A stretch of 64,000 bases of DNA from DATMER01 sp034667225 (GCA_034667225.1 JAXDKG010000026.1:62001-126000); one strand, 5' to 3'; shown: positions 25,201 through 33,293, counted from the stretch's first letter. Program-made: numbers and translations. The notes: generated by a model from the letters alone, not told the origin.

Positions 25201-25865
25201 AGCGCGGTGAAGCCGAACGGATCGAGGAGAGCTCCCAGCTTCCCCTTGCCCATCTGGTCGGCCACGACCTCCTCGCTCAACACGCTGCCGAAGAAGAGGA
25301 GGATCCCGCCGGCGTAGCTCGCCAGGGCGTGTCGGCTCCACACCGCTATGGAGAACAGGATCGCCGCGGCGGCGAACGCGGTGGGGAGCGCGAGCAGGAG
25401 GTACGGCTGGAGGTAGGCGGCCGGCCGGAACGGGCCGAAGAGATCGGTCTCCAGGCCCGGTATCCGGGCGGCAAGCAAGAGGCCGGCCGGCACGGCGCTC
25501 AGGAGCAGCGCGTTCACCGCGAAGACACCGAGAAAGCGCCCGCCCAGGTAGGCCACCTTGCCGAGCGGCATGGTGAAGAGCAGCGGCTCCATCCGCGAGC
25601 GCGCGTCGCGGGTCGCGGCCTCGCCGGCCAGGGCCGCGGTGATCACCAACCCCATCATGCTGAGGAAGACCGTGGCGAGCGCGACCGAGATGGGTGCGTC
25701 GGCGTTGATGTCGCCGCGCCGCGCCTCGTCCACCAGCATGCCGTCGGTCACCAGGAAGGCGAGGACGAGCACGGCGGCGAAGCAGATCCAGGTCGAGACG
25801 CGCCGCAACTGGTAGACGGCCTCGAAACGGAAGACTTCCCAAACCTTCTCGATCTGCAGGATCAT
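22260..25865 (-). CDS. ABC-2-type permease fused to M1-family metallopeptidase
   Basis: 1201 aa. The N-terminal half has about twelve membrane helices in two permease-like blocks (residues about 20-270 and 330-560), each with a hydrophilic insert. After the final helix near 575 (AAAAVTAAVLILTVGGFLLY) comes an aminopeptidase N-like region: beta-sandwich, then the catalytic zinc motif HEVAHQWW near residue 950 and the third ligand Glu in LTEILAQYSAMM about 20 residues later. A GAMEN-type motif is not obvious. Proteins of this fusion type are usually called ABC transporter permease/M1 aminopeptidase and normally sit beside an ABC ATPase gene; none is present here. The peptidase is predicted to face the periplasm. 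DinB copies flank it on both sides. Confidence 0.87.
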   Translation of the reverse strand: MILQIEKVWEVFRFEAVYQLRRVSTWICFAAVLVLAFLVTDGMLVDEARRGDINADAPISVALATVFLSMMGLVITAALAGEAATRDARSRMEPLLFTMPLGKVAYLGGRFLGVFAVNALLLSAVPAGLLLAARIPGLETDLFGPFRPAAYLQPYLLLALPTAFAAAAILFSIAVWSRHALASYAGGILLFFGSVLSEEVVADQMGKGKLGALLDPFGFTALNKLWEAWTPVEKNAQLLGLDGSLVANRLLWIAFALGVLALTCARFRLALPAEGSRRKNRELPAMTERSGPNGPVIVPRAARTFGLGTRALQTLAVALRALREIATSRGSLAVAGAAVIAVFAIGMPLMHDSLGTPLWPVTQSVMAFLGSAFFVKVLVALLTSFYAGELIWREREAGQSEIADATPVPDWVPFLGKFLALGMVLVAVQATLIAAGMLLQAVLGYFDFEIGLYLRVLLGLRLADCLLFAALAMLVHVLMDNKHLGHLLALVFVLFSVFAGRLGIEHHLLVYGSDPGLVYSDLSGFGPFVAPFLWFKLYWAGWALLFAVAANLFWVRGEERGIRQRIRLARLRFTRPAAAAAVTAAVLILTVGGFLLYNTNVLNGYRTRFEEAELRAEYERRYGRFEGVPQPSMTGTELRVEIYPKARKVQVRGVYRIENRTEKVIDTIHLSVHPDVETRAVEFDRPARVAIADDELGHRTYALAEALQPGGSLRMSFEVLFAPRGFPNDDINTSVVGNGTYFDHVGGRQPNHRRWLPVIGYQRSRELADASLRQEHGLAPQPVVRSRDDLEATRDPAGREWIDFEAVIGTDEGQIAVAPGTLRRTWTENGRRYFHYGSDVPIRNAYAFLSAGYEVREAWWNGVRIQIFHHPRHVFNLDRMIRSVRASLDYYTKNFGPYPYRQIRVAEFPRYAELAHAYPTTISFAEGLGFLTRVDEKKGHLDTPFAVVAHEVAHQWWGSQVAPAGVEGAPMLTEILAQYSAMMVLERTHGREQVRKFLDQTRIEYMNRRHNRENREVPLLLLSDQSNLVYRKGALVMYTLREYIGEERVNAALRSFLEKHRSGDPPYPTSRDLYRELQAVTPGPLRYLLADLFEKVTLWDLQAKQARAEPTGTGEWRVTLDVTARKVAVDGVGAETEVPMDDWVEVGVFDSAGPLLLEKRRLRSGAQSITVIVPRKPSRAAIDPYHLLLDRDVQDNAREVR

Positions 25866-25921
25866 GCCGTTTCCCTCGCACCTCTATACGCGCGAGGCCG
25901 GCATGTATTTCCGGCTGAAGA

Positions 25922-26467
25922 TCAGGCGGCGCCGATGGCTTGGCGGATGCGGGCGATCTGCCGCAAATGCACCACGTCGTGACCCGCGTAGAGCTTGATC
26001 ATGTGGGCCAGTGGTTCGTCACCGCGCTCGGCGTGCCGCATGACCCGCTTCATGTCCTCGGGCGTAGCGCGCCGCAGGAGCCGGAGATTCAGACCCCGGA
26101 GAAACTCGAAGTCATCGAGGGCGGTGGCGAGATCGCTGTCCTGGTAGCGCAGGCGTTCCGCAAAGAGGTCCTGATCGTAGCCAGGCAGCTCGGGGGCTTC
26201 GTGGGCGAGCACCATGCGGAAGCGGAAGCCGCCCACGAGGTCGGAGTCGGCCAGGTGCTGCACGACCTGGCGGACCGACCACTTGCCGGGGCGCTCGGGC
26301 GTACCGTCCTGCTCCGAAGTGAGGCCGGCCACCGCCGTGCGCAGGACCGTCGGAGTTTCGGCGAGAAGCTCCAATGGATCGCGCGAGCCGAGGGCGGCAA
26401 GGATGGCCGCGACGTACGCGTCGGCCTGGGAGACGGCATCGGGAAAGCTGTTGGCGAATTCGGACAT
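25922..26467 (-). CDS. DinB superfamily protein, copy B
   Basis: 181 aa, near-duplicate of copy A. The substitutions are S4F, A13S, M32L, P51S, D90E, A93E, D120E and S172A, all conservative or surface-like; the histidine motifs VVQHLAD and YAGHDVVHLRQI are unchanged. Similarity stops close to both ends of the gene, so only the gene itself was duplicated. It lies 56 bp upstream of the ABC/M1 gene on the same strand, so the operon order is DinB-B, ABC/M1, DinB-A. It is divergent from the VOC gene. Confidence 0.86.
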   Translation of the reverse strand: MSEFANSFPDAVSQADAYVAAILAALGSRDPLELLAETPTVLRTAVAGLTSEQDGTPERPGKWSVRQVVQHLADSDLVGGFRFRMVLAHEAPELPGYDQDLFAERLRYQDSDLATALDDFEFLRGLNLRLLRRATPEDMKRVMRHAERGDEPLAHMIKLYAGHDVVHLRQIARIRQAIGAA

Positions 26468-26508
26468 GGTGCTCGGATTCTATACTCAGGGAGCAAGGAG
26501 GAGACGAC

Positions 26509-26859
26509 ATGATCCGTGGAGTCCACACCATGTTCTACTCGTCACAGGCCGCGGAGCTCCGGACGTTCCTGCGGGACAAGCTGGGCTTCCCCGCCACCGA
26601 CGTGGGAGAGGGCTGGCTCATCTTCGACCTGCCGGAGGCCGACATGGGCGTCCACCCCGCCGATGCCGAGGGCGCGCCCTCAGGCACTCCCGACATCTCG
26701 TTCTACTGCGACGACATCGAGGCGACCGTGCAGGAGCTGAAGACCCGGGGCGTCGAGTTCACCGGGGAGATCCAGGACATGGGCTACGGCCTGGTCACAC
26801 ACTTCAAGGTGCCCGGAGGCTTCGAGCTTCAGCTCTACCAGCCGCGCTACTCGAAGTAG
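26509..26859 (+). CDS. VOC-superfamily (glyoxalase-like) protein
   Basis: 116 aa from ATG 26509 with AAGGAGGAGACGAC upstream. A vicinal-oxygen-chelate half-module is seen at both ends: MIRGVHTMFYSSQAAELRTF opens the first beta-alpha-beta unit, and GTPDISFYCDDIEATVQELK with a closing GGFELQLYQPRYS forms the second. Candidate metal ligands are H7 and the Glu in the FELQLYQ strand. Family members include glyoxalases, dioxygenases and antibiotic-binding proteins, so the reaction cannot be named. It is divergent from DinB-B, and its 3' end overlaps the neighbouring decayed gene by 13 bp, tail to tail. Confidence 0.83.
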   Translation: MIRGVHTMFYSSQAAELRTFLRDKLGFPATDVGEGWLIFDLPEADMGVHPADAEGAPSGTPDISFYCDDIEATVQELKTRGVEFTGEIQDMGYGLVTHFKVPGGFELQLYQPRYSK

Positions 26860-27241
26860 CGGCGCACCCCGGGCCTGAACAGATAGACGAGCAGCAGGGC
26901 GACGATCGGGATGCCGACGATCGCCCGGGGCTCCGTTCCGAGCACCACGTTCGCGATGTCTCCGATGAGGTTGAAGACGAGGAGGCCCACTGCGACACGG
27001 TACCCCCAGCGCCTGCCCCGCCAGAGACCGAAAGAAGCGGCCCCGCAGGCGGCGCTCACGGTGATCAGCAGAACGGGCGCCCAGATCCCCATACTTGAGA
27101 AAGCGGTGCGCGCCCGCGGGTTGAGCCGCCACATGGGCTCGAGGAAGCTCTCCGGAAAGAGCAGAGAAATGCTTGACGTCAGAGGATCAGGAAGCCCGCG
27201 GCGAAGAAGATGCTGAGCGCCGTTATGCCGAGGGGACGGTT
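26847..27241 (-). pseudogene. Frameshifted small membrane-protein gene
   Basis: One frame begins NRPLGITALSIFFAAGFLIL and stops at 27179-27181. The next frame continues without a gap as ISLLFPESFLEPMWRLNPRA, then two or three membrane helices (MGIWAPVLLITVSAACG, WGYRVAVGLLVFNLIGDIAN, IVGIPIVALLLVYLF). Together they read as one protein of about 130 aa whose frames are split by a one-base change near 27180. No start codon is present where one is expected before NRPLG. An ORF of 95 aa from an internal ATG (27134) remains open. The gene lies just after the NTF2-like gene. Real decay or assembly error cannot be told apart here. Confidence 0.55.
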
Positions 27242-27254
27242 GCCGCGGGGGCTG

Positions 27255-27656
27255 CTAGAACGGATCGAAGCAGTCATAGTTTCTCTGCCGCACGATCCGG
27301 CCATCGCGGAGCTCGAGGAAGATCGCGAACCTGGCCCGCATCTCCCCTCCGGCCGGGATGGAGCCGAAAGGTACGGCCAGAGTCCCCGTCCAGATCGTCT
27401 CGACCGCCACCTGATTCCCGCTCGCCAGCGCATTGACGATCTCATAACGCTGACGCGTCATGACCTTGCGTCCCCTCACCGCGGCCTCTTCGAGCGCCGC
27501 AAGGTCCCGCGTGGCTCCGTCAGGTATCAAGCGGTTGGGGAACTCCTCCTGCACTACATTCGGTGCAAAGAACTGCAGGCTTTGCCCCGGCTCGCCGTTC
27601 TCGATGGCATCGAAATATTTGCGGACGATGGTGATCAGATCGGTTTCCGAGCTCAT
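27255..27656 (-). CDS. NTF2-like / SnoaL-type protein
   Basis: 133 aa. Pattern of the nuclear transport factor 2 fold: N-terminal helices (IVRKYFDAIENGEPGQSLQF), then strands with VVQEEFPNR, VAVETIWTGTLAV, MRARFAIFLELRDGRIVRQR and the closing NYDCFDPF. Such cone-shaped proteins include polyketide cyclases, isomerases and many uncharacterised enzymes. Its ATG overlaps the stop of the S41 peptidase gene (ATGA), so the two are translationally coupled, with the peptidase first in the operon. Specific activity unknown. Confidence 0.8.
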   Translation of the reverse strand: MSSETDLITIVRKYFDAIENGEPGQSLQFFAPNVVQEEFPNRLIPDGATRDLAALEEAAVRGRKVMTRQRYEIVNALASGNQVAVETIWTGTLAVPFGSIPAGGEMRARFAIFLELRDGRIVRQRNYDCFDPF

Positions 27657-29176
27657 GGTTTTGAACCCTTGGCGTAGTAGTGCACGATAAACTGGATGGC
27701 GTCGGCGACCTCGGGCCCGATCCGGACGTCGGGCGGGATGCCCTCGGCATTGAAGCCGCCCGCGGGGAGGTGCTCAGATCCTGCCGTGGTCGGATAGCCA
27801 AGCATCAGCCCGTGCGAACGACAGGCAAGCGGCACGATGGAGACGCTCTGGTAGTCGATCGAGCCGCCGCTCCGGTCGCCGAAGAGCGTCACGCGCTTGG
27901 ACTTCCAGGCGGCCAGCACGAACGCCTCGGCCGCGCTCACTGTCCCACGGTCGATCAGGATGGCGAAGTGCTCGGGCCGCGGGTAGGCTGGGGCATGCGG
28001 TGGCGGCGGCTCGGGGGGATTCCCCCACACATCGGTGACCAACACCTTGCCGGGCTCACGTTGCATGCGCTCAACCAGAGCCTGGAAGCGTTTGTGCCAC
28101 GCCGATCCCGGCTCCATGTTCCCGACGGTGCGCTGGAAGTACGCGATCTGATCGGGCGACGAGACCACCGCCTCCTGGCCCGAGTAGGCGCGGCGAGGTT
28201 GCGCTTTCGCCGATTCATAGAACGGTGCCAGCGGATTGGATGTCTGCGCGCCACCGCCTTCGTTGCCGCGCAGGTCGACGATGATCAGGGGCGCTGCGCG
28301 CAGCTGCTCGAGGTGCTCGGCGATCAGCAGCTCGAGCGGCTCGCGATACGGACCGTCGTGTGATGGCATCGAGACCACCCACGCCCCATTGTCCAGCGGC
28401 TTGATCGTCGGGTTGCGCGGGTTCTTGGCGTCGAGCAGCCCGGCGTCGGCGGGCCGCACCGGGTACGCCTTGCCCCAAAAGGCGGGTGCCATGCGCAGCA
28501 GCAAACCTTTGTAGATCGTCCCCTCGAGGTGATGGAGCGAGTGATCTCCGTAGTAGTAGCGCACGTCAAACGAGCCGTCGGCCCGGGATACAAGCTCGGC
28601 CTTGACCTGCCCGGGCTTCCAGGCGTCGGCACCGCCGGAGAGCAGGATCGCGACGAAGTCACGCCGGGGCGACTGGCGCTCACGGACGATGCCGAACCTG
28701 CTGGTATCGGAATACCAGATGCCCTCGACTGGATCGAGGTGCCCGGCGTTGCGGTCGAGGTACGACCGCACGCTCTCCTCGGTCCATGGCAACGTCTCCG
28801 CAGCCGCCGCGAGGCGCGCCTGCTCTTCGACGGAGAGCTCGGGCTGCTCGGAGAGGAAAAGATGCCCGTCGTGGAATTGTGTGACGTAGGGGCGCAGGAC
28901 CTGGAAGCAATCTTCATCGGAGGCCGTCGTGGCGGCGCGCCGGATGGCCGCCTTCGACGCCTCGTAGCGAGCGCGATCGAGCGTGGGCAGGCCCAGGTGG
29001 AAACCGATGTAGTCGGCCTCGACCTTCTGCACCAGCGAGTCGAGCTCCTCGGCACAGCCGCACGCTGGCGGCGCTGCGGCGATGGCCACCGTCGGCAGGA
29101 TGCCCATCAGCGTCGCCAGCCCCCACGACGCCAGGAGGTGATGTCGAATCCCGCGGCCGTTGACGTTGATGAGCAT
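27653..29176 (-). CDS. Secreted S41-family (tail-specific/C-terminal processing) peptidase
   Basis: 507 aa. Signal peptide about 1-34 (LLASWGLATLMGILPTVAIA AAP). The N-terminal part (40-290) is a helical and PDZ-less lead domain. The peptidase core follows: LIIVDLRGNEGGG near residue 297, the strand FAILIDRGTVSAAEAFVLA near 413 with the likely catalytic Ser in GTVSAAE, and VTLFGDRSGGSIDY with the distal part of the site. The GxS/TxSAAE motif is diagnostic of S41. A C-terminal segment ends IQFIVHYYAKGSKP. An 8-bp inverted repeat lies 12 nt upstream of the start. It is predicted periplasmic; substrate unknown. Confidence 0.83.
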   Translation of the reverse strand: MLINVNGRGIRHHLLASWGLATLMGILPTVAIAAAPPACGCAEELDSLVQKVEADYIGFHLGLPTLDRARYEASKAAIRRAATTASDEDCFQVLRPYVTQFHDGHLFLSEQPELSVEEQARLAAAAETLPWTEESVRSYLDRNAGHLDPVEGIWYSDTSRFGIVRERQSPRRDFVAILLSGGADAWKPGQVKAELVSRADGSFDVRYYYGDHSLHHLEGTIYKGLLLRMAPAFWGKAYPVRPADAGLLDAKNPRNPTIKPLDNGAWVVSMPSHDGPYREPLELLIAEHLEQLRAAPLIIVDLRGNEGGGAQTSNPLAPFYESAKAQPRRAYSGQEAVVSSPDQIAYFQRTVGNMEPGSAWHKRFQALVERMQREPGKVLVTDVWGNPPEPPPPHAPAYPRPEHFAILIDRGTVSAAEAFVLAAWKSKRVTLFGDRSGGSIDYQSVSIVPLACRSHGLMLGYPTTAGSEHLPAGGFNAEGIPPDVRIGPEVADAIQFIVHYYAKGSKP

Positions 29177-29187
29177 CCGTTTCTCTC

Positions 29188-29214
29188 CTATGGGTGTGGC
29201 ATCATCCCATAGGT
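29188..29214. promoter_or_regulatory. Inverted repeat CCTATGGG...CCCATAGG upstream of the S41 gene
   Basis: Perfect 8-bp arms (29188-29195 and 29207-29214) separated by 11 bp, centred about 25 bp before the peptidase ATG. It could be a dimeric-regulator operator or a leader hairpin overlapping the ribosome site. A second small dyad, AAACCC-GTGAGA-GGGTTT (about 29225-29242), lies beside it and may terminate the Nudix transcript. Confidence 0.4.
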
Positions 29215-29268
29215 GATACGGCCAAACCCGTGAGAGGGTTTGTGAATTGAGGTGACGGCGAGCCGCCG

Positions 29269-29880
29269 CTATTGCCAGGCGAAGCGCGGCTGCTCGAAGT
29301 GCGCCACGCGGGTGTCCCGTCCGTGCACGGCCACTTCGGCGAATTGATGGACGACCGCCGCCGTCGGCGCGTAGAGGATGCCCTGCGGCAGTTGCAGTCC
29401 CATCACGGGACGGCCGCTCTCCGCGCCCGGCTGGAGCACGACTTTGTCCGGGCTCAGCTCCTCGAGCGGCAGGAGGTAGATCTTCGCCACCTCTCGGGGA
29501 TTCGGCCGCAACACATCGCCGCTCCCCCAGATCACCACGGGCGTGATCACGAAGCCGGAGCGCGTCGGATAGTCATCCAGGCAGCCGAGGATGTGCTCGG
29601 GCGGCAAAGAAAGGCCGATCTCCTCCTCCAACTCACGTAATGCCGCGACTTCGGGGGTCTCCCCCGGATCGCGCCGGCCTCCCGGACAGGCCCACTGCCC
29701 GCCGTGCCGCCGCAACCCCGCCGCACGGACAGTAAGCACGACCGCGGCACGCTCCTGGGCATCCGGCACGACCACGACGGCCACGGCTGCGAGGTGCAGT
29801 CCCTCGGCTGGGGCGCTCCGTCTCTCGAAGCGGGCCAGATTGGAGGACAGTGTGGCACGGAGGCCCTCTTCGAAGCGCAT
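29269..29880 (-). CDS. Nudix hydrolase (CoA pyrophosphatase-like)
   Basis: 203 aa from ATG 29880; a longer frame from 29985 would overlap the divergent lipoprotein gene and is rejected. The Nudix box is intact at about residues 68-90: GGRRDPGETPEVAALREL with EEEIGL. N-terminal RAAVVLTVRAAGLRRHGGQW and a later FVITPVVIWGSG match the CoA/ADP-ribose pyrophosphatase group (NudL-like). It is predicted to cleave nucleoside-diphosphate-X compounds with Mg. Divergent from the lipoprotein gene with a 43-bp gap. Confidence 0.87.
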   Translation of the reverse strand: MRFEEGLRATLSSNLARFERRSAPAEGLHLAAVAVVVVPDAQERAAVVLTVRAAGLRRHGGQWACPGGRRDPGETPEVAALRELEEEIGLSLPPEHILGCLDDYPTRSGFVITPVVIWGSGDVLRPNPREVAKIYLLPLEELSPDKVVLQPGAESGRPVMGLQLPQGILYAPTAAVVHQFAEVAVHGRDTRVAHFEQPRFAWQ

Positions 29881-29923
29881 CGGGAAAGCGTATACGATTG
29901 ACTGAAACTGGAGACGAAGAGCC

Positions 29924-30619
29924 ATGCTCAGTCGAAAGATCGTCCTGCCGTTCCTCTTTCTTTGTCTGCTCTCCGGCTGCGCCAAAAGGAGGCCGGCGAC
30001 CGCGCCCGACTACTACGCGTCGTCGGAATACCAGAATCGGGACGTCCTCAGCCAGTCGCTGTTCAAGTCCGATCAGGCGATCCTCTCGAACGACGAGATC
30101 GAGAAGATCCTCGGCTCGAAGATCCAGTTGCCTCGCCAAGCCCACCTCACGGTGCTCCGGTTGGGCTCGTCGCAGGAGATCCTCTCCTGGGCCTTCCTGT
30201 CAGGTTCGGAGAACCCGCTGAGCGTCCTCGACAGCTCCCCTCGCCTGACCCGCGTCTCCTGGCTGCCGTCTCTCCTGGTCCCCGAGAAGCTGACGGTCTC
30301 GCTCTTGCGCGAAGCGGCGGCGCGCTTCCAGGCAGACCTCCTGCTCGTGTATCGGAGCCCGTGCCAGCGCTTCCAGGACTACCGGCTCTTCGGCACTGAC
30401 AAGGCCAAGACCTACTGCGTCGCGGAAGGCATCCTCCTGGACGTGCGGACCGGGGTGATCCCCTTCTCCACTGCCACCACGCGGGAGGTCCGGGTCGAGG
30501 AGAAATCCGGCGATGTCAGCTTCTACGAGACCATGCAGAAAGCGGAAGCCCAGGCCACGGCACAGGCTCTCACCGAGCTGGCGCAGCAGCTTTCGGAGTT
30601 TCTGGCCGCCGCGCCCTGA
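29924..30619 (+). CDS. Predicted outer-membrane/periplasmic lipoprotein, unknown function
   Basis: 231 aa. Lipoprotein signal: MLSRKIVLPFLFLCLLSGCA with the lipobox LSGC and Cys at residue 19. The mature part is mixed alpha/beta, with ADLLLVYRSPCQRFQDYRL and a closing long helix (YETMQKAEAQATAQALTELA). No family I can name. An Asp-free +2 position (Ala) favours outer-membrane sorting. It stands alone on the plus strand, with a 189-bp gap before the next gene. Confidence 0.78.
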   Translation: MLSRKIVLPFLFLCLLSGCAKRRPATAPDYYASSEYQNRDVLSQSLFKSDQAILSNDEIEKILGSKIQLPRQAHLTVLRLGSSQEILSWAFLSGSENPLSVLDSSPRLTRVSWLPSLLVPEKLTVSLLREAAARFQADLLLVYRSPCQRFQDYRLFGTDKAKTYCVAEGILLDVRTGVIPFSTATTREVRVEEKSGDVSFYETMQKAEAQATAQALTELAQQLSEFLAAAP

Positions 30620-30808
30620 CGACTCGTTTTGGCAGCCTTGGCTGTGGCTCTCGCCTTCGACCTGCCAGCGTCCTTGGTTGGCCTTACGGGATTGGCCGAC
30701 GCCATTGGAAGTGTCCTCATGCAATAGCGGCAGACCCCCGCAGAAATCAGGGGTTCGAGTCCGTCTGAGCAGGACAGAGTTGTCCTTCCACCCCGAAGAG
30801 GAGGTCCC

Positions 30809-31793
30809 ATGCATTCCCTGACACTCTGGCTCGCTTTGATCCTGTCCAGTACCGCCCCGGGCCCCGCTCCCGATCAGATCTGTGAGGGAGCCTGCGACGG
30901 CTCGACGGCCGTGGCTCTCGGACCGGATCGATTCCTGGCCGCCGAGGATGAGCACAACGTCCTACGGATCTACACGCTCGGCAAGCCCAAGGGCCAGGAG
31001 ATCGACATTACCGATACTCTCGCCCTCGACAACAAGAAGAAAGAGGCGGACCTCGAGGGATCCGCCATGCTAGAGGGAACCCTGTACTGGATCACCTCCC
31101 ATGGCAGGAACAGCGATGGCGAGCTCAAGCCCAACCGGTTCCGGCTCGTCGCGCTCACGCCGAAGTCCGCAGGAGGCGTCGAGCAGACCGGAAAGCCCTA
31201 CAAAGGCCTGATGGAGGACATGCTGGCAGATCCGCTCGGAAGCAAATTCAATCTGACGCGATTGGATCTGCCCACGGCTCCGGAACTGGCTCCTGAAGCA
31301 CAGGGCCGCACGAACATCGAGGGGCTTGCCGCGTGGAGGGGAACCAATTGCTGATCTCTTTTCGGAACCCGATTCCCGGCGGGAAGGCGCTGCTCGTCCC
31401 ACTGGAGAATCCCGGCGGAGTGATCAAGGGCGAGAAATCCCGTTCGGAGACCCGATCCTGCTCGACCTTGGTGGGCGCGGCATCCGCAGCATCGAGCTGC
31501 GGGAAAAGAAAGGTGACTACTTGATCGTGGCCGGAGCCTTCGATGACAGCCCGGATTTCCAGCTGTTCCTCTGGAATCCCGCGAAGCCTCCGAAGCGCGT
31601 CGACACCGATCTCTCCGGAATCCGGCCGGAGGGAATTGTCCTGTTTTCCAACCGGCCGGACGAGGCTCTGCTCCTGAGCGACGACGGAGGGGTCATAGTC
31701 AAATTCGACGGCAAGGACACAGAGTGCAAAAAACTGCCGCCGGATCAGCAGACGTTTCGGGCACGGTGGGTCTCCCTACCGCCGCAGCCCTGA
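30809..31793 (+). pseudogene. DUF3616-type secreted protein, split by two frameshifts
   Basis: Start ATG 30809 with GAGGAGG upstream and a signal peptide MHSLTLWLALILSSTAPGPA. Frame 1 runs to TNIEGLAAWRG and then stops at 31354. Frame 2 resumes as NQLLISFRNPIPGGKALLVP up to about 31438. Frame 3 continues FGDPILLDLGGRGIRSIELR to the stop at 31793. Each change corresponds to one missing base, one in a G-run near 31338-31342, one near 31438-31442. The spliced product matches DUF3616 beta-propeller proteins (EGLAAWRGNQLLISFRNP is a hallmark). Two separate single-base deletions point to real decay, though both could be sequence errors. Confidence 0.72.
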
Positions 31794-31812
31794 ATCGTCA
31801 AGTGGAGCTCCT

Positions 31813-32418
31813 TTACAAAAGCGTATGAGTCCGTGCGAGCTGGCGGTCGTGGAGACGGGACAGGAGAAGCTGCGCCGTGACCGCGCCGAGCAGGGCGAGG
31901 AACATGTCCCACTGGGTGTCCCAGACGTCGCCCTGGGTGCCGAGGAAGTCGTCCGCGGCCGAGCCACCGATCACGGCAGACCACCACTCGAAGAACTCGT
32001 AGCAGGCGCTGAAGGCGAGGCAGACCGAGCACACCAGGAAGAAGAGCCAGCCACCGGGTCTGAGGGGTGTGCGGCGCAGGAGGATCTCCCGGGCGAGGAT
32101 CGCGGGCACGAATCCCTGGGCGAAATGGCCGAGCCGGTCGTAGTGGTTGCGGCCCAGGTCGAACAGATCCTGCACCCAGAAGCCGAGCGGCACGCGGGCG
32201 TAGGTGTAATGCCCGCCGAGCATCAGGATCAGGGCATGGACGAAGAGGAGGATGTAGAGCAGCGGTGTGAGCGGAAAGCGTCGCCGCGTCGCGATCAGAA
32301 GAGGGACACCGAGGAAGATCGGAAAGACCTCCAGCCACCAGGTGATGCGGTCATGCGGGCTGATGCCGGAGACCACCAGGGCCGCCGCGGTCAGCACAAG
32401 GAGCACGAGAAGATTCAC
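31813..32418 (-). CDS. DUF2238 / YjdF-family inner-membrane protein
   Basis: 201 aa. Five or six membrane helices: 1-20 (LLVLLVLTAAALVVSGI), 27-44, 50-68 (LLYILLFVHALILMLGGHYTY), a loop with the conserved DLGRNHYDRLGHFAQGF, then 100-115, 123-145 (LFFLVCSVCLAFSACYEFFEW) and 178-195. YARVPLG, NHYDRLGHFAQG and the acidic FLGTQGDVWDTQWDM stretch are YjdF signatures. Starts at GTG 32418, overlapping the stop of the preceding gene (GTGA). Function of the family is unknown. Confidence 0.86.
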   Translation of the reverse strand: MNLLVLLVLTAAALVVSGISPHDRITWWLEVFPIFLGVPLLIATRRRFPLTPLLYILLFVHALILMLGGHYTYARVPLGFWVQDLFDLGRNHYDRLGHFAQGFVPAILAREILLRRTPLRPGGWLFFLVCSVCLAFSACYEFFEWWSAVIGGSAADDFLGTQGDVWDTQWDMFLALLGAVTAQLLLSRLHDRQLARTHTLL

Positions 32419-33224
32419 GGCTGAAGCTGCTTCTTCTGAAAGGTTTCCCAGGCCGCTTCGTCCATGCTCTCCACTCCGGTCAGCTTGAGCTTGAAAGTCT
32501 TCCAGTCCGGGTTGTCCGGCAGATCGATCTCGGCGTCCTCGACATGCCCTTCGGCCTAGTTGACCCAGAGGAAGCCGCCGCGGTTCTGGAGCCCGGGGCC
32601 GTCGATCCGATACCTGCGGCAGAGCACGCCAGCGCGCGTCTCTTCCCCCAAGTAGGAGACCTCGGCCTTGCCGCGGTAGAGAAAGGCCGGCCCCTCGCCG
32701 AAGTTGGGATCGGCGATGCCGATCGTGAAGCGGCCCTTGGGGTCCACGAGGTGGCGGAAGGCGAAGCCGAGGCTGGCGAGATCGAAGTTGTAGATGTGCC
32801 AGGGCAGGCGTCCGATCTCTACCGTCTCGGCAGGCTTGCCGAGCATGGGAAGCTCGACGTTGACCCGCTTGCCGCCGTCGAGCGCCGTGAGCGTGGCCAT
32901 GAGCTTGCGCTGGCCGTCGGCCATCCGATGCCAGGAGTCGATCTTCCGCACCGAGAAAACCTGCCAGTCCATGTCCGCGGTCACGAGCGCGGCCGGCGGG
33001 TCGCCGGGATGGAACTTGAACGATTCGATGCGCTCCGGCGACCCCACCCGGATCGAGACGTGCTCGGGGTGGGTGCCGTCGATGTTCGTCTTGAGGTAGT
33101 GGTACACCTTGCCCACCGGTACTTGGGCGGCGCGGGCGGCGTCGTAGTGGAACGCCTCCACCTGGGCGGCTGCCGGGACCGCGACGAAGACGAGCAGCAG
33201 CATCACCTCGAGGAGCTTCCTCAT
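32415..33224 (-). pseudogene. Periplasmic protein gene with in-frame amber codon
   Basis: ATG 33224 has GGAGG five bases upstream; signal peptide MRKLLEVMLLLVFVAVPAAA. 222 codons run to a TAG at 32556-32558 (...GGFLWVN-stop). The same frame then stays open for 46 codons (AEGHVEDAEIDLPDNPDWKT...) to a TGA that overlaps the DUF2238 start. The reading-through part is well-formed and keeps the operon's overlap, so the TAG looks like a nonsense mutation, not the natural end. TAG is used as a normal stop elsewhere in the window, which argues against code reassignment. The protein is beta-rich; I do not recognise the family. Confidence 0.65.
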
Positions 33225-33293
33225 GCTTTCCTCCAACCGAATCCCAAGGGGGTCTTGGAATTTCATCCCGGGTCTGGGATCATAGGGGGGACG

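Noticed and set aside
30735..30775. tRNA-like GGTTCGAGTCC sequence
   Set aside because: Resembles a T-loop, but the flanking bases do not pair as a T-stem and no D-arm, anticodon arm or acceptor stem can be built around it.
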